64,000 nt of DNA from Flaveria trinervia (GCA_025506515.1 CM046445.1:1514131-1578130); one strand, 5' to 3'; shown: positions 8,920 to 20,932, counted from the stretch's first letter. Translations and numbers: made by a program. Notes: generated from the sequence alone by a model not told the origin.

Positions 8920-11632
8920 TGACATCCGGTAAATTTCCGTTACCAAACTCCGTTAGTTCCGTTAAGTCTTGTATACACGTATCGTGAGCACACACTAGTT
9001 GTCGTTAACGTTGGTGACCTAATAATAATGAATATGTTAATTTAATGTGAATCTAATTGATTTGTGATTATTGGGTTATGTTTATGTGTTTACAATTCTA
9101 AAAGGTTAACTGGAAAATTAATCGCGTAACGCGGAAACGTGCCTAATTATTCGTATGTCTTGTGTTTTTATAAATATAAGATATATAATGATTTTCATAA
9201 GTTTATATCTTATGTTATAAAGTTAAAACACTTTACAAAGAGTTTAAAGCCTAGTTTTTATAAAATACAAATTGCAAGGGTTAAAAGGGTAAATGTGTAA
9301 ATTAAAATTAAATAAACAAACCCCAAACCCTAATCCCACCCTTCGGCCGCAAACACAACCCCAAACACCCCTCTCTTTTCGAAATTCAGCCAAGAACAAG
9401 CATCAAACACCAATTTGATTCGATTACAGGCATACAACACATAGAAAACATCAATTTCAAGCAATTACACGTTTAAAGTTAGATTTTTCATGTTTTTGTG
9501 GGTTTTTGTTGGTGGCCGAACCTTGGTGCGAAATTGACCTTCATGGGGTCGAATTGATGTTGTTTGGTGATGTTAGTATGTAGTTAGATTGTATATATGT
9601 TAGTTAACGTTGATTATGCAAGAATTATATGTTGGTTAGTGGTTTGATCATGAACTTTGGTATGAAGCAAACCCTAATTCGAATTGCCATGATTATGCAT
9701 GATGGATGATGGTTTGATGAATGTTTGATGATTAATAGGTTGTATGAATGTTGGAATACATTGATTATGCAAGAAAGTTGGGATTTTGATGCATTGTTCA
9801 TAGGTTACTAATAATAGTAACTTTATTTGCATGTAATGTTGAATTATGGATGATATGATGTTATGGATGTGTTCATGGTGATAATTAGATGTTAGATTGT
9901 TGTTGTGATCATTGGAAATTCAAGAACACATGTTATAGTTCATACATTACTAAGTTAGTAACTGTTTAGGGTATGAATTGATGGGTTATGATGTTGAATG
10001 TTGTTGATCATGCTTAGATGATGGTATGAGTTTGAATTGGTATGTTATTGATGAATCAATGATATATTGGGTATTTGATATGTTTTGGGATGTGCTTCCC
10101 AAAAGGGAAACTTTATTTATGCAAAATGTGAAAGATGGTAGTTTGAATATATTTGGGATGTTAGGAGCATGTTAGTATGATCATGGATGAATTCTAATGT
10201 GGTAAAATATGATAATTTGGTTGTTTGTGATGTGGGATAATCATGAATGATATTTGGACATTCGTGATCATGTATGGTTTGGATGTTGGTTAGGAGTAGG
10301 ACATCATGTTTGGGACTGGTAATTGATTGTTGTGATGTTGTGAATGCAATGCATATGGTTAATGAATATGGTTATGATCATTATACGCGCGTGCGAATCT
10401 GAGGCCCCTACTTAGTAGGATTGGCAGGGTTTAGGATGTGAAGTCGTGAGTGGCTTCACATGGCATGTGGTGAATGTTTGATCTTTGTGTGACATGTTAG
10501 TTTGTTATAACTATGGATATGTTAATGTTCTAGATTCGCATGACTTGTATGGTACTTGGTTGTATGATGATCTAAGTGATACACCTGGTTGATATAGCAT
10601 ACACATTATCTATTTGAATGATAACCATGTATGATATATGTTTTTGATTGCTTGAATGGTTTACAACACATAAAGTCACCAACGGGTCAAACGGGTCAAC
10701 TAGGTCAAACATGTCTGTTTTTGTTAAAATCTTGAGTCCTTGGTTGTAGTGTACTAAGGATTTCCCATGTTCTTTGATTACACGTACTCATGTACTTACA
10801 TGATCTAGGTACCTCTGAAGGTTGTCTGTCTATTCTGTTTGCCAGTCAAACCCTAGTTATCTATACGCATATCAGGTGAGTTCATGCCCCACTTTTTATT
10901 TACTCTCTTTGGGGGAGATAGCATACTGGTAAATCACGAACGCTTTATATATTCAAGTTGTGTATAATATTATATAGTGTTGATATCATGGAAAGTCCTC
11001 ACACTTTCGAATTGTTAATATTGATTAGCGGGGAAATTTGGGTAGTACTACTGGGTCTGACGAGCCCACCTGTGTGACTCGAGGTCAACCGGGTGCAAGT
11101 TTTCCTAATGACCATTTTCACGACCTGTTAAGTCGTGGCAGGAAGCAACAACGCAACACAGTCAGCTTCAATTGCGAAATCACTATGAAATATATTTACT
11201 GTTAACGGACTAGCTATCTGTTACAATGCACTACTTTTATATCACTATTATTAAATTGTTTATGTTTGAATATCTCTTGAACTCACCAACCATTGTGTTG
11301 ACATTTTTAGTATGCTATTCTCAGGTTATTAGCTTGCTTGCCATAGGAGCACTGCATGGTTCACTGCATGCTAAGACACGATCTTCAAGAAAATTTTAGT
11401 ATTTTAATAATTATGGTTTACTCTTTTGGGTTGGCACCTGTTTTGCCATAGTTATACTTTCATTGCCTTGGATTGTTTTCAAAACGCTTCCGCATTGTTT
11501 AAAGTTTGTATTTTAGTTGATTTTGTTTAAATTATGGCATATAGAGTCGTTCTGAGTAACTATTGACTGTGGTCCTGGTTTGTTCACACGCCTCGCGGTA
11601 AAACTCTGCAAGTGGATTTTGAGGGTGTGACA
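8920..11632 (+). repeat. 3' LTR of element 1 (complete, about 2.7 kb)
   Basis: Starts TGACATCCGG next to the polypurine tract and ends GGGTGTGACA at 11632, after which TTG repeat begins. It matches the solo LTR at 59259-61997 along its whole length, confirming both ends. The 3' half absent from the 5' LTR includes an AGGCCCCTACTTAGTAGG-type stretch near 10400 and an inverted pair ACGACCTGTTAAGTCGT near 11120. Open frames within it are not conserved genes. Confidence 0.92.
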
Positions 11633-12415
11633 GTTGTCGGCGGGTTGTTGTTGTTTGTTGTTGATTGTTGTCGTTGTTATCGTTGTTGTTTGTTGTGTCG
11701 TCGTCGTCATTTTTGTTGTTGTTGTTGTTGGTTTTGTTGTTGTTGTTGTTGTTGTTGTTGTCGTTGTGTTTTGTTTTTTTAGTGTTGTTTTTGTTAATGT
11801 TGTTGTTCTTGTTGTCTTGTCCTTGTTGTTGTTGTTGTTGTTGTTGTCGTTGTTGTCGTCGTTGTTGTTATGGTGGTTGTTGTTGTTGTCCGTTGTCGTT
11901 GTTGTCGTTGTCGTTGTTGTCGTTGTTGTCGTTGTCGTTGTTGTCGTTGTTGTTGTTGTCGTTGTTGTCGTTGTTGTTGTTGTTGTTGTTGTCGTATTAT
12001 TTGTCGTTGTTGTGGTTGTCGTTGTTGTTGTCGTTGTTGTTGTTGTTTTTGTTGTTGTTGTCGTTGTTGTCGTCGTTGTTGTGGTTGTTGTTGTGGTTGT
12101 TGTTGTCATTAATTTCGTTGTTGTTGTCGTCGTTGTTGTTGTTGTTTTCTTGTTGTTGTTGTTCTTGTTGTGGTTGTTCTTGTTGTGGTTGTTGTTGTTG
12201 TAGTGTTGTTTGTTGTTATCGTTGTTGTTGTCGTTGTTGTTTTTGTTGTTGTTCTTGTTGTGGTTGTCTTGTTGTGGTTGTTCTTGTTGTTGTTGGTTGT
12301 TGTCGTTGTTTTTTGTTGCTGTTGTTGTCATTGTTGTCGTCGTTATGTCGTCATTGGTGTTGTCGTTGTTGTTGTTGTTGTCGTTGTTGTATCGTTGTGT
12401 TGTTGTCGTTGTTCT

Positions 12416-12449
<34 letters not shown>

Positions 12450-12471
12450 ATGGTTGTGGTTATTGTTGTCG

Positions 12472-12529
<58 letters not shown>

Positions 12530-14349
12530 CGTTGTCGTTGTTTTTGTTGTTGTTCTTGTGGTTGTGGTTGTTGTTGTTGTCGTTTTTTGTTGTTGTTGTT
12601 GTCGTTGTCGTTGTTGTTGTCGTTGTCGTTGTGCTCTTGTTGTTGTTGTCATTGTTGTTGTCGTTGTTGTTGTTGTTGTGTTGTGTTCTTGTTATTGTTG
12701 TCGTTGTTGTTGTGGTTGTAGTTGTTGTTGTCGCCATCGTCGTTGTTATCGTGGTCGTTGTTTTTGTTGTTTTCGTCGTTGTCGATGTTGTCATTGTTTC
12801 GTTGTTTTCGCTGTTGTCGTTGTTGTCGTGTTGTCGTTTTTGTCGTTGTTGTCGTTGTTCTCGTTGTTGTCGTTTTTGTGTTGTTGTCGTATTTGTTGTC
12901 ATTGTTGGTCGTTGTTGTTGTTGTTGTTGTTATCGTATTTGTTGTCGTTGTTGTGTCGTTGTTGTTGTTGTGGTTGTCGTTGTTGTTGTCGTTGTTGTTG
13001 TTGTGGTTGTCGTTGTTGTTGTCGTTGTTGTTGTTGTGGTTGTCGTTGTTTTTGTCGTTGTTGTTGTTGTTTTGTCGTTGTTGTTATCGTTGTTATCGTC
13101 GTTGTTGTGGTTGTTGTTGTTGCGTTGTTGTCGTTGTTGTTGTTGTCGTTGTTGTCGTCGTTGTTGTTGTTGTTTTCTTGTTGTTTTTCTTGTTGTGGTT
13201 GTTCTTGTTGTGGTGTTTTCTTGTTGTGTTTGTGGTTGTTGTTGTTGTTGTCGTTGTTGTTGTTGTTTTGTTCTTATTGTGGTTGTTCTTGTTGTGGTTG
13301 TTGTTGTTGTTGTGTTGTTGTCGTTGTGTTGTTGTTGTTGTCATTGTTGTCGTCGTTGTTGTCATCGTTGTTGTTGTCATTGGTTGTTGTTGGTTTGTCG
13401 TTGTTGTTATCGTTGTTGTTGTTGTCGTTGTTCTTGTTGTTGTTGTCGTTGTTGTTGTGTTGTTATTGTTGTGGTTGTGGTTGTTGTTGTCGTTGTTCTG
13501 GTTGTTGTTGTCGTTGTTGTTGTTGTTGTGTTGTGGTTGTCGTTGTTGTTGTCGTTGTTGTTGTTATTGTTGTGGTTGTTGTTGTTGTGGTTGTGGTTTT
13601 TGTTTTTGTTGTTGTTGTCGTTGTCGTTGTTTTTGTTGTGTTCTTGTGGTTGTGGTTGTTGTTGTTGTCGTTTTTTTTGTTGTTGTTTGTTGTCGTTGTT
13701 TTTGTCGTTGTTGTTGTTGTCATTGTTGTTGTCGTTGTCGTTGTTGTTGTTGTTGTTGTTCGTGTTATTGTTGTCGTTGTTGTTCTTGTTGTAGTTGTTG
13801 TTGTCGTCGTCGTCGTTGTTATCGTGGTCGTTGTTGTTGTTGTTGTCGTCGTTGTCGATGTTGTCGTTGTTTTCGTTGTTGTCGTTGTTGTCGTTTTTGT
13901 CGTTTTTGTCGTTGTTGTTGTTGTCGTTTTTTTGTCGTTGTTGTTGTTGTTGTCGTATTTGTTGTCATTGTTGTCGTGTTGTTGTTGTGTTGTTGTTATC
14001 ATTTTGTTGTCGTTGTTATTGTCGTTGTTGTTGTTGTCGTTGTTGTTGTGTTGTGGTTGTCGTTGTTGTTGTCGTGGTTGTCGTTGTTTTTGTCGTTGTT
14101 GTTGTTGTTGTTGTTGTCGTTGTTGTTATCGTTGTTATCGTCGTTGTTGTGGTTGTGTTGTTGCGTTGTGTCGTTGTTGTTGGTTGTCGTTGTTGTCGTC
14201 GTTGTTGTTGTTGTTTTCTTGTTGTTTTGTTTTTTCTTGTTGTGGTTGTTCTTGTTGTTGTTGTTGTTGTCGTTGTGTGTTGTTGTTGTTTGTTGTCGTT
14301 GTTGTTGTTGTTTTGTTCTTATTGTGGTTGTTCTTGTTGTGGTTGTTGT

Positions 14350-14382
<33 letters not shown>

Positions 14383-14458
14383 CATTGTTGTCGTCGTTGT
14401 TGTCATCGTTGTTGTTGTCATTGTTGTTGTTGTCATTGTTGTTGTCGTTGTTGTTGTC

Positions 14459-14489
<31 letters not shown>

Positions 14490-16385
14490 CCGTTGTTCTT
14501 GTTGTTTGTTGTCGTTGTTGTTGTTGTTGTTGTTGTTGTGGTTGTGGTTGTTGTTGTCGTTGTTATCGTTGTTGTTGTTGTTGTTGTGGTTGTGGTTTTT
14601 GTTTTTGTTGTTCGTTGTCGTTGTCATTGTTTTTGTTGTTGTTATTGTGGTTGTGGTTGTTGTTGTTGTTGTCGTTTTTGTTGTTGTTGTTGTAATTTTC
14701 GTTTTTGCTCTTGTTGTTGTTGTCATTGTTGTTGTTGTCGTTGTCGTCCTTGTTGTTGTTGTTGTTGTTGTTCTTGTTATTGTTGTCGTTGTTGTTGTTG
14801 CTGTTGTTGTTGTTGTCGTCGTCGTCGTTGTTATCGTGGTCGTTGTTGTTGTTGTTGTCGTCGTTGTCGTTGTTGTCATTGTTGTCGTTGTTTTCGTTGT
14901 TGTCGTTGTTGTCGTTGTCGTTGTTGTCGTCATTGTCGTTGTTGTCGTTGTTGTTGTTGTTGTTGTCGTGTTGTTGTTGTTGTTGTTGTTGTTGGTTTTG
15001 TTGTAGTTGTTGTTGTCGTTGTTGTTGTTGTTGTGTTTTTGTTGATGTTTTTGTTCTTCTTGTTGTTGTCGTTGTTGTTGTTGTTATTGTCGTTGTTGTC
15101 GTCGTTGTTGTTATGGTTGTTCTTGTTGTTGTTGTCGTTGTTGTTGTGGTTGTCGTTGTTGTCGTTGTTTTCGTTGTTGTCGTTGTTTTCGTTGTTGTAG
15201 TTGTTGTCGTTGTTGTCGTTGTTGTTGTTGTTGTCGTTGTTGTCGTTGTTATCGTTGTTGTTGTTGTTGCCGTATTTGTTGTCGTTGTTGTTGTCGTTGT
15301 TGTTGTTGTGGTTGTCGTTGTTGTTGTTGTTGTTGTTGTCGTTGTTGTTGTCGTTTTTGTCGTCGTTGTTGTGGTTGTTGTTGTGGTTGTTGTTGTCGTT
15401 GTTGTTGTCCTTGTTGTCGTCGTTGTTGTCGTTGTTGTTGTTGTTGTTTTCTTGTTGTTGTTGTTCTTGTTGTTGTACTTGTTGTTGTTGTTCTTGTTGT
15501 TGTTCTTGTTATAGTTGTTCTTGTTGTGGTTGTTCTTGTTATGGTTGTTCTTGTTGTTGTGGTTGTTGTTGTTGTTGTTGTTGTTGTTGTCGTTGTTGTT
15601 GTCGTTGTTGTTGTTGTCGTTGTTGTTGTTTTGTTGTTGTCGTTGTTGTTGTCGTTGTTGTTGTCGTTGTTGTTGTTGTTGTGTTTTTGTTGATGTTGTT
15701 GTTCTTGTTGTGGTTGTTCTTGTTATTGTTGTCGTTGTTGTTTTGTTGTTGTTGTCGTTGTCGTTGTTGTTGTGTTTGTTGTTATTGTGGTTGTGGTTGT
15801 TGTTTTGTTGTTGTTGTTGTTGTTGTTGTCGTTGTCGTTGTTGCTCTTGTTGTTGTTGTCATTGTTGTTGTTGTTGTTCTTGTTATTGTTGTCGTTGTTG
15901 TTGTTGTTGTTGTCATCGTCGTCGTTGTTATTGTGGTCGTTGTGTTGTTGTTGTTGTCGTTGTTGTTGTCATTGTTGTTGTTGTTGTTGTTGTCGTCGTT
16001 GTCGTTGTTGACGTTATTGTTGTTGTTGTTGTTGTCATGTTGTCGTTGTTGTTGTTGTTGTTCTTGGTTTTGTTGTTGTTGTTCTTGTCGTTGTTGTTGT
16101 TGTTGTTGTTTTGTGTTGATGTTGTTGTTCTGTTGTTGTCGTTGTCGTTGTTGTTGTTGTTGTTGTTGTTGTCGTCATAGTTGTCGTCGTTGTTGTCGTT
16201 GTTGTGTTGTTGTTGTTGTGGTTGTTGTTGTCGTTGTTGTTTTTGTTGTTGTTGTTGTTGTGGTTGTTGTGGTTGTTGTTGTTGTCGTTGTTCTTGTTGT
16301 TGTTGTTGTCGTAGTTGTCGTTGTTGTTGTTGTTGTTGCCGTATTTGTTGTCGTTGTTGTTGTCGTTGTTGTTGTTGGTGTTGTC

Positions 16386-16417
<32 letters not shown>

Positions 16418-16725
16418 GTTGTCGTTGTTGTTGTTGTTTTTGTCGTCGTTGTTGTGGTTGTTGTTGTGGTTGTTGTTGTGGTTGTTGTTGTCCTTGTTGT
16501 CGTCGTTGTTGTCGTTGTTGTTGTTGTTGTTTTCTTGTTGTTGTTGTTCTTGTTGTTGTACTTGTTGTTGTTGTTTCTTGTTGTTGTTCTTGTTGTGGTT
16601 GTCCTTGTTGTGGTTGTTCTTGTTATGGTTGTTCTTGTTGTTGTGGTGTTGTTGTTGTTGTTGTCATTGTTGTTGTCGTTGTTGTTGTTGTCGTTGTTGT
16701 TGTTGTAGTTGTCGTTGTTGTTGTC

Positions 16726-16776
<51 letters not shown>

Positions 16777-16864
16777 ATGGTTGTGGTTGTTGTTGTTGTT
16801 GTGGTTGTGGTTGTTGTTGTTGTTGTTGTCGTTGTCGTTGTTGTTGTTGTTGTTGTTATTGTGG

Positions 16865-16895
<31 letters not shown>

Positions 16896-17039
16896 CGTTG
16901 TCGTTGTTGCTCTTGTTGTTGTTGTCATTGTTGTTGTTGTTGTTCTTGTTATTGTTGTCGTTGTTGTTGTTGTGTGTTGTCATCGTCGTCGTTGTTATTG
17001 TGATCGTTGTTGTTGTTGTTGTTGTCGTTGTTGTTGTCA

Positions 17040-17070
<31 letters not shown>

Positions 17071-17266
17071 CGTCGTTGTCGTTGTTGACGTTATTGTTGT
17101 TGTTGTTGTTGTCGTTGTTGTCGTTGTTGTTGTTGTTGTTGTTGGTTTTGTTGTTGTTGTTCTTGTCGTTGTTGTTGTTGTTGTTGTTTTTGTTGATGTT
17201 GTTGTTCTTGTTGTTGTCGTTGTCGTTGTTGTTGTTGTTGTTGTTGTCGTCGTCATAGTTGTCGTC

Positions 17267-17347
<81 letters not shown>

Positions 17348-17552
17348 GTGGTTGTTGTGGTTGTTGTTGTTGTCGTTGTTCTTGTTGTTGTTGTTGTCGT
17401 AGTTGTCGTAATTGTTGTTGTTGTTGTCGTAGTTGTCGTAATTGTTGTTGTTGTTGTCGTATTGTTGTCGTTGTTGTTGTCGTTGTTGTTGTTGTCGTTG
17501 TTGTTGTCGTTGTTGTTGTCGTTGTTGTTGTGTCGTTGTCGTTGTTGTTGTC

Positions 17553-17606
<54 letters not shown>

Positions 17607-17686
17607 ATGGTTGTGGTTGTTGTTGTTGTGTTGTCGTTGTTGTGTTGTTGTTGTTGTTGTCGTGTCGTTGTTGTGTTGTTGTTGTT

Positions 17687-17717
<31 letters not shown>

Positions 17718-18570
17718 GTTGTCGTTGTTGTTGTTGTCTTGTCGTTGTTGTTGTCATTGTTGTTGTTGTTGTTCTTGTTATTGTTGTCGTTGTGTTGTTG
17801 TTGTTGTCATCGTCGTCGTTGTTATTGTGATCGTTGTTGTGGTGTTGTTGTCGTTGTTGTTGTCATGTTGTTGTTGGTTGTTGTGTGTTGTTGTTGTTGT
17901 CGTTGTCGTTGTTGACGTTATTGTTGTTGTTGTTGTCGTTGTGTGTCGTTGTTGTTGTTGTTGTGTTGTTGTTGTTGTTGTTGTCTTGTCGTTGTTGTTG
18001 TGTGTTGTTGTTGTTGTTGTTGTTCTTGTTGTTGTCGTTGTCGTTGTTGTTGTTGTTGTTGTGTCGTCGTCATAGTTGTCGTCGTTGTTGTTGTCGTGTT
18101 GTGTTGTTGTTGTTGTGGTGTTGTTGTTGTTGTTGTGTCGTTGTTGTTGTTGTTGTTGTTGTGGTTGTTGTGGTGTTGTTGTTGTCGTTGTTCTTGTTGT
18201 TGTTGTTGTCGTAGTTGTCGTAATTGTTGTTGTTGTTGTCGTAGTTGTCGTAATTGTTGTTGTTGTTGTCGTATTTGTTGTCGTTGTTGTTGCGTTGTTG
18301 TTGTTGTCGTTGTTGTGTCGTTGTTGTTGTCGTTGTTGTTGTCGTGTTGTTGTCGTTGTTGTTGTCGTTGTTGTTGGTGTCGTTGTTGTTGTCGTTGTTG
18401 TCGTCGTTGTTGTCATCGTTGTTGTGGTCGTTGTTGTGGTCGTTGTTGTTGTCGTTGTTGTTGTCGTTGTTGTCGTCGTTGTTGTGGTTGTTGTTGTTGT
18501 TGGTGGTGGTGGTGGTGGTGTTGTCGTTGTTGTCGTCGTTGTTGTTGTTGTTATCGTGGTCGTGCGTCAA
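11633..18570 (+). repeat. Large GTT/TTG array with a ~1.0-1.1-kb higher-order repeat
   Basis: About 6.9 kb of GTT trinucleotides with GTC, GTG, CTT, ATT and TTT interruptions and very few A residues. Landmark words recur in the same order at long spacing. A[TC][CT]GTG[GA]TCG lies at 12748, 13821, 14833, 15930, 16997 and 17824. ACGTTATTG lies at 16011, 17088 and 17915. TCGTATTTGTTGTC lies near 12887 and 13963. A GTCATAGTTGTCG word lies near 16173, 17250 and 18068. Spacings are mostly 1010-1100 nt, the last about 820. The array is therefore ordered, not a random microsatellite. Frames up to 996 codons exist on both strands only because stop codons need A (plus) or are excluded by composition (minus). 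Confidence 0.93.
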
Positions 18571-18985
18571 ACCAAAATCCGACCGAACGTACTCGATTGT
18601 CATTGATCGTGTTTAAAGTTTTTAATTATAATTAAATATGGGTGTTTGATAATCGTTTGTTCTCATCCTTTGAAGTTTTTGTCCATTGTAATTCGTTTTA
18701 TTCATTGTGAGTTTCGTGACATCGTTTTCATTTTAAATATTTATCAACTAGGGGGAAAAGTATGTTCACTCTTTTTATGCTATGAACTTATTTAATTTTT
18801 AGGACTGTTGTTTTTTTTATTTTGTAAGTATATATCTTGTACATGTATAAGTTAGCTGTATGGTTATTTATTCATAACTATATAATGTTGAAGCCGAGAA
18901 ACAGGTATTGATAGTACTATTGGGCTGATATCCCCATCCTTGTTTGTTAGTATATTAGTTGGGACCGACAGTGGCTAGGTACATA
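18571..18985 (+). mobile_element. LTR-tail-like fragment after the TTG array
   Basis: Shares ordered landmarks with the tail at 471-1572: GGGGGAAAAGTATG near 18750 (772 in the other copy), and GGTATTGATAGTACTATTGG near 18911 against GGTATTGGTAACTACTTGG near 940, followed by a TAGTTGGGACC/TAGTTAGTACC word. The resemblance ends near 18980, where MITE sequence begins. So a TTG block is followed by a related LTR tail twice in this window. Confidence 0.5.
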
Positions 18986-18989
18986 TGTA

Positions 18990-19315
18990 TAATATCGGAT
19001 TTACACATGTGTAAATCCAGTACTACACATGTATATAACGAGATTTACACATATGTAAACAATGGATATACGCTTTTTGTAGAAATGTATATCAATATGG
19101 TAAGCGTTGGAAATATAAAAAAATACTGAATTTTATGGTGAATTTTTTTTTGAAAAAATTATATTATGAAAAAAAGTTATGAACGTTTTTTTAAAAAAAA
19201 GAGGGAAATGACATGTGATTTGCATGTGATAAAAAATGAGTGACTGAGATTGGTTCCTAGAGTTTTCACATAAAAAAGGTGGTTCTCATTTGAAATATGG
19301 TTTTCAAATATATAA
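18990..19315 (-). mobile_element. Truncated minus-strand MITE copy (ACACATGTGT family)
   Basis: Reverse-complement relative of the units at 62812-64000. It has TTACACATGTGTAAATC words near 19000-19060, an AATATGGTAAGCGTTGG-like word near 19095, the ACATGTGATTTGCATGTGAT stretch near 19210, and terminal GAGATTGGTTCCTAGAG with GGTTCTCATTTGAAA near 19245-19295. Only one terminal repeat is present, so the copy is about half an element. Confidence 0.75.
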
Positions 19316-19329
19316 GGACATCATCCACT

Positions 19330-19500
19330 TATTAAATTCGGTCCGACCACCGGACCAGTAAAACATCCGGTTTGACGTCCAATCTGGTTTCAAAACATTG
19401 ATCACATATAAGGTTAGTGTTTATATGTGGGTCCGGCTGAACCTACCATGGATCTGCAAAGCAAAAGCAAAATTATGTTTTCGTACGCTCACAATAACAA
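19330..19500 (+). repeat. Interspersed repeat, empty-site paralogue of 53345-54040
   Basis: A degenerate CCGG-rich stretch (19341-19405: GGTCCGACCACCGGACC) is followed by GTGGGTCCGGCTGAACC, CTACCATGGATCTGCAAA and TTTCGTACGCTCACAATAAC. The same order occurs at 53345-53528, but there a 490-bp TIR element interrupts the sequence at the GTACGC word. This copy therefore shows the uninterrupted state. Confidence 0.7.
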
Positions 19501-20870
19501 CTAGTTTTATGCCCGTCCGATAATCGGGTACTTTAATATCGTAATGCCATCGAATTACATCATAAACAAAATTGTTTTCTTCAAAATCAAAGTATAACTT
19601 AATTGGTGAGCAGATTGAAAACGCATATCACAAAACTCTTCTTACATCACTTTCAAGATTCTCTTTATCCTTATCAACACAATTTATCTTCAAATTTTGG
19701 TAGTTTAATATCTTAATGGTAATTCTATGAAAAAAAATAGTTACCGTACTAGTTTTAATGAAAAATATGATCGCTTCTTATGGTATAAATTTTTTTTAAA
19801 AAATAATTTTATTTACAAAAGTTATGAACGTATATAAAAAATGAAAGAACTTGTATAGATTCAACAAAAAATGATTGTCTAAAGTATCATTTTACACACT
19901 TTTTCATTATAATTTAATCTCAACCATTGAATACGAATATTAATGATTAAAATGATTCTTACACTTTTAAAACTAAAAAATATCATTTTAATTCTTACCT
20001 AATATTTTATTATAGCTTTTGTAATAGTTTATCAGTATGATTATACAAAATATTTAGGCGAGGATAAATGTTTAATTATGAAACCGTGAGAAATTTAATT
20101 TGTTTTTGTAGTATAATATAAAATGTTATCTTACTAGTTTTAATGATAAAAATGTTTGACTTTAATTATTATTTAATTTAAAAAAAATAATATCATATAT
20201 AAAAGTTATGAATGTAAAAAAAGCAAAAAACTTGTAAAATGTCAACAAAAGCGACTATGCCTAAAATATTATTCTAAAAACATTTTTGTTACAGTTTGAT
20301 CTTAGCCATTAAATAAAAGTATTGATGGCTAAAATTACTTCTTACATAATTTTAAATTAAAACTAATTTTTTAACTCTTACTTTATATGTTATTTTAGTT
20401 TATAAAGTAGTTTATCAGTATTAATTATAAATAAACTATTTAGGCGACAATAAATATTATAAATAAGAAACCAACACTATATAAATTTCTATAAGTTAAC
20501 CATTAAAATTCTAATCACAATCATGGTGAATGATAAAAACGCCATTGGCTGTCTGGATAGCGAATGAACCAATGCCTGCCACCTTACAGGTTATTTATTT
20601 ATATTCTAAGAATTGTGTTTTTAATATGTACATAAATACAATTAACTCTATGTTTTTTACTAGTTGGTGGTTGGAAAAATTGGTTGAACGTGCGTAGCAT
20701 GAGCTACTAATACTTGTTCACAAACAAATACACATATTTAAAAAAAATCATTTAAAATCGTTTTTATTTCAAGGTAAATGAGGAAAATATGGACCACTTA
20801 GTTTTAACTCTGTGTATAGTTAGACTCACCCCACAACATTACATATGTTTCACCAGCTATTTTCAAACGC
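19501..20870. other. AT-rich intergenic DNA with a two-copy degenerate repeat
   Basis: No gene found. Two segments, roughly 19740-20060 and 20120-20450, follow the same order: TTAC..ACTAGTTTTAATGA, then an AAAAGTTATGAA(C/T)GTA word, TCAACAAAA, a TTTAATCTCAACCATT-type word, and AGTTTATCAGTAT with TATTTAGGCGA. They look like an old tandem duplication or two decayed copies of one element. The stretch 20460-20870 shows nothing recognisable apart from proximity to the gene that follows. Confidence 0.5.
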
Positions 20871-20885
20871 AATAAATGATATGTG

Positions 20886-20894
20886 ATTATAAAT
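20886..20894 (+). promoter_or_regulatory. Candidate TATA box of the desaturase gene
   Basis: TTATAAATA lies about 40 nt before the ATG at 20933, the distance expected for a TATA box with a short 5' leader. It falls inside the possible N-terminal extension from an in-frame ATG at 20876, which argues for the later start. Inferred from position only. Confidence 0.4.
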
Positions 20895-20932
20895 ACTTGC
20901 CCTTAGTTCATAACTTTTATCTCCAAACAAAG

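Larger units (their letters stand above)
2362..11632 (+). mobile_element. Element 1: decayed Ty3/gypsy chromovirus (Tekay/Del-like)
   Basis: A full-span but dead LTR retrotransposon inserted in the TTG array. Order: shortened 5' LTR (2362-3583), Met-tRNA primer site (3587-3600), leader reading frame, gag with zinc knuckle, aspartic protease, RT, RNase H, integrase with chromodomain, polypurine tract, full 3' LTR (8920-11632). This gene order with a C-terminal chromodomain is typical of chromoviruses. Every gene has stops, frameshifts or deletions. Target-site duplication cannot be judged because both flanks are TTG repeat. Whether the LTR begins at TGTGACATCC or TGACATCC is uncertain by 2 nt. 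Confidence 0.9.

Noticed and set aside
11513..18635. Very long open frames (up to 996 codons) encoding Val/Leu/Cys on one strand and Thr/Asn/Gln on the other
   Set aside because: They overlap in several frames and follow the TTG repeat exactly. Lack of stops is explained by the near absence of A on the plus strand. No domain, splice pattern or start context supports a protein.
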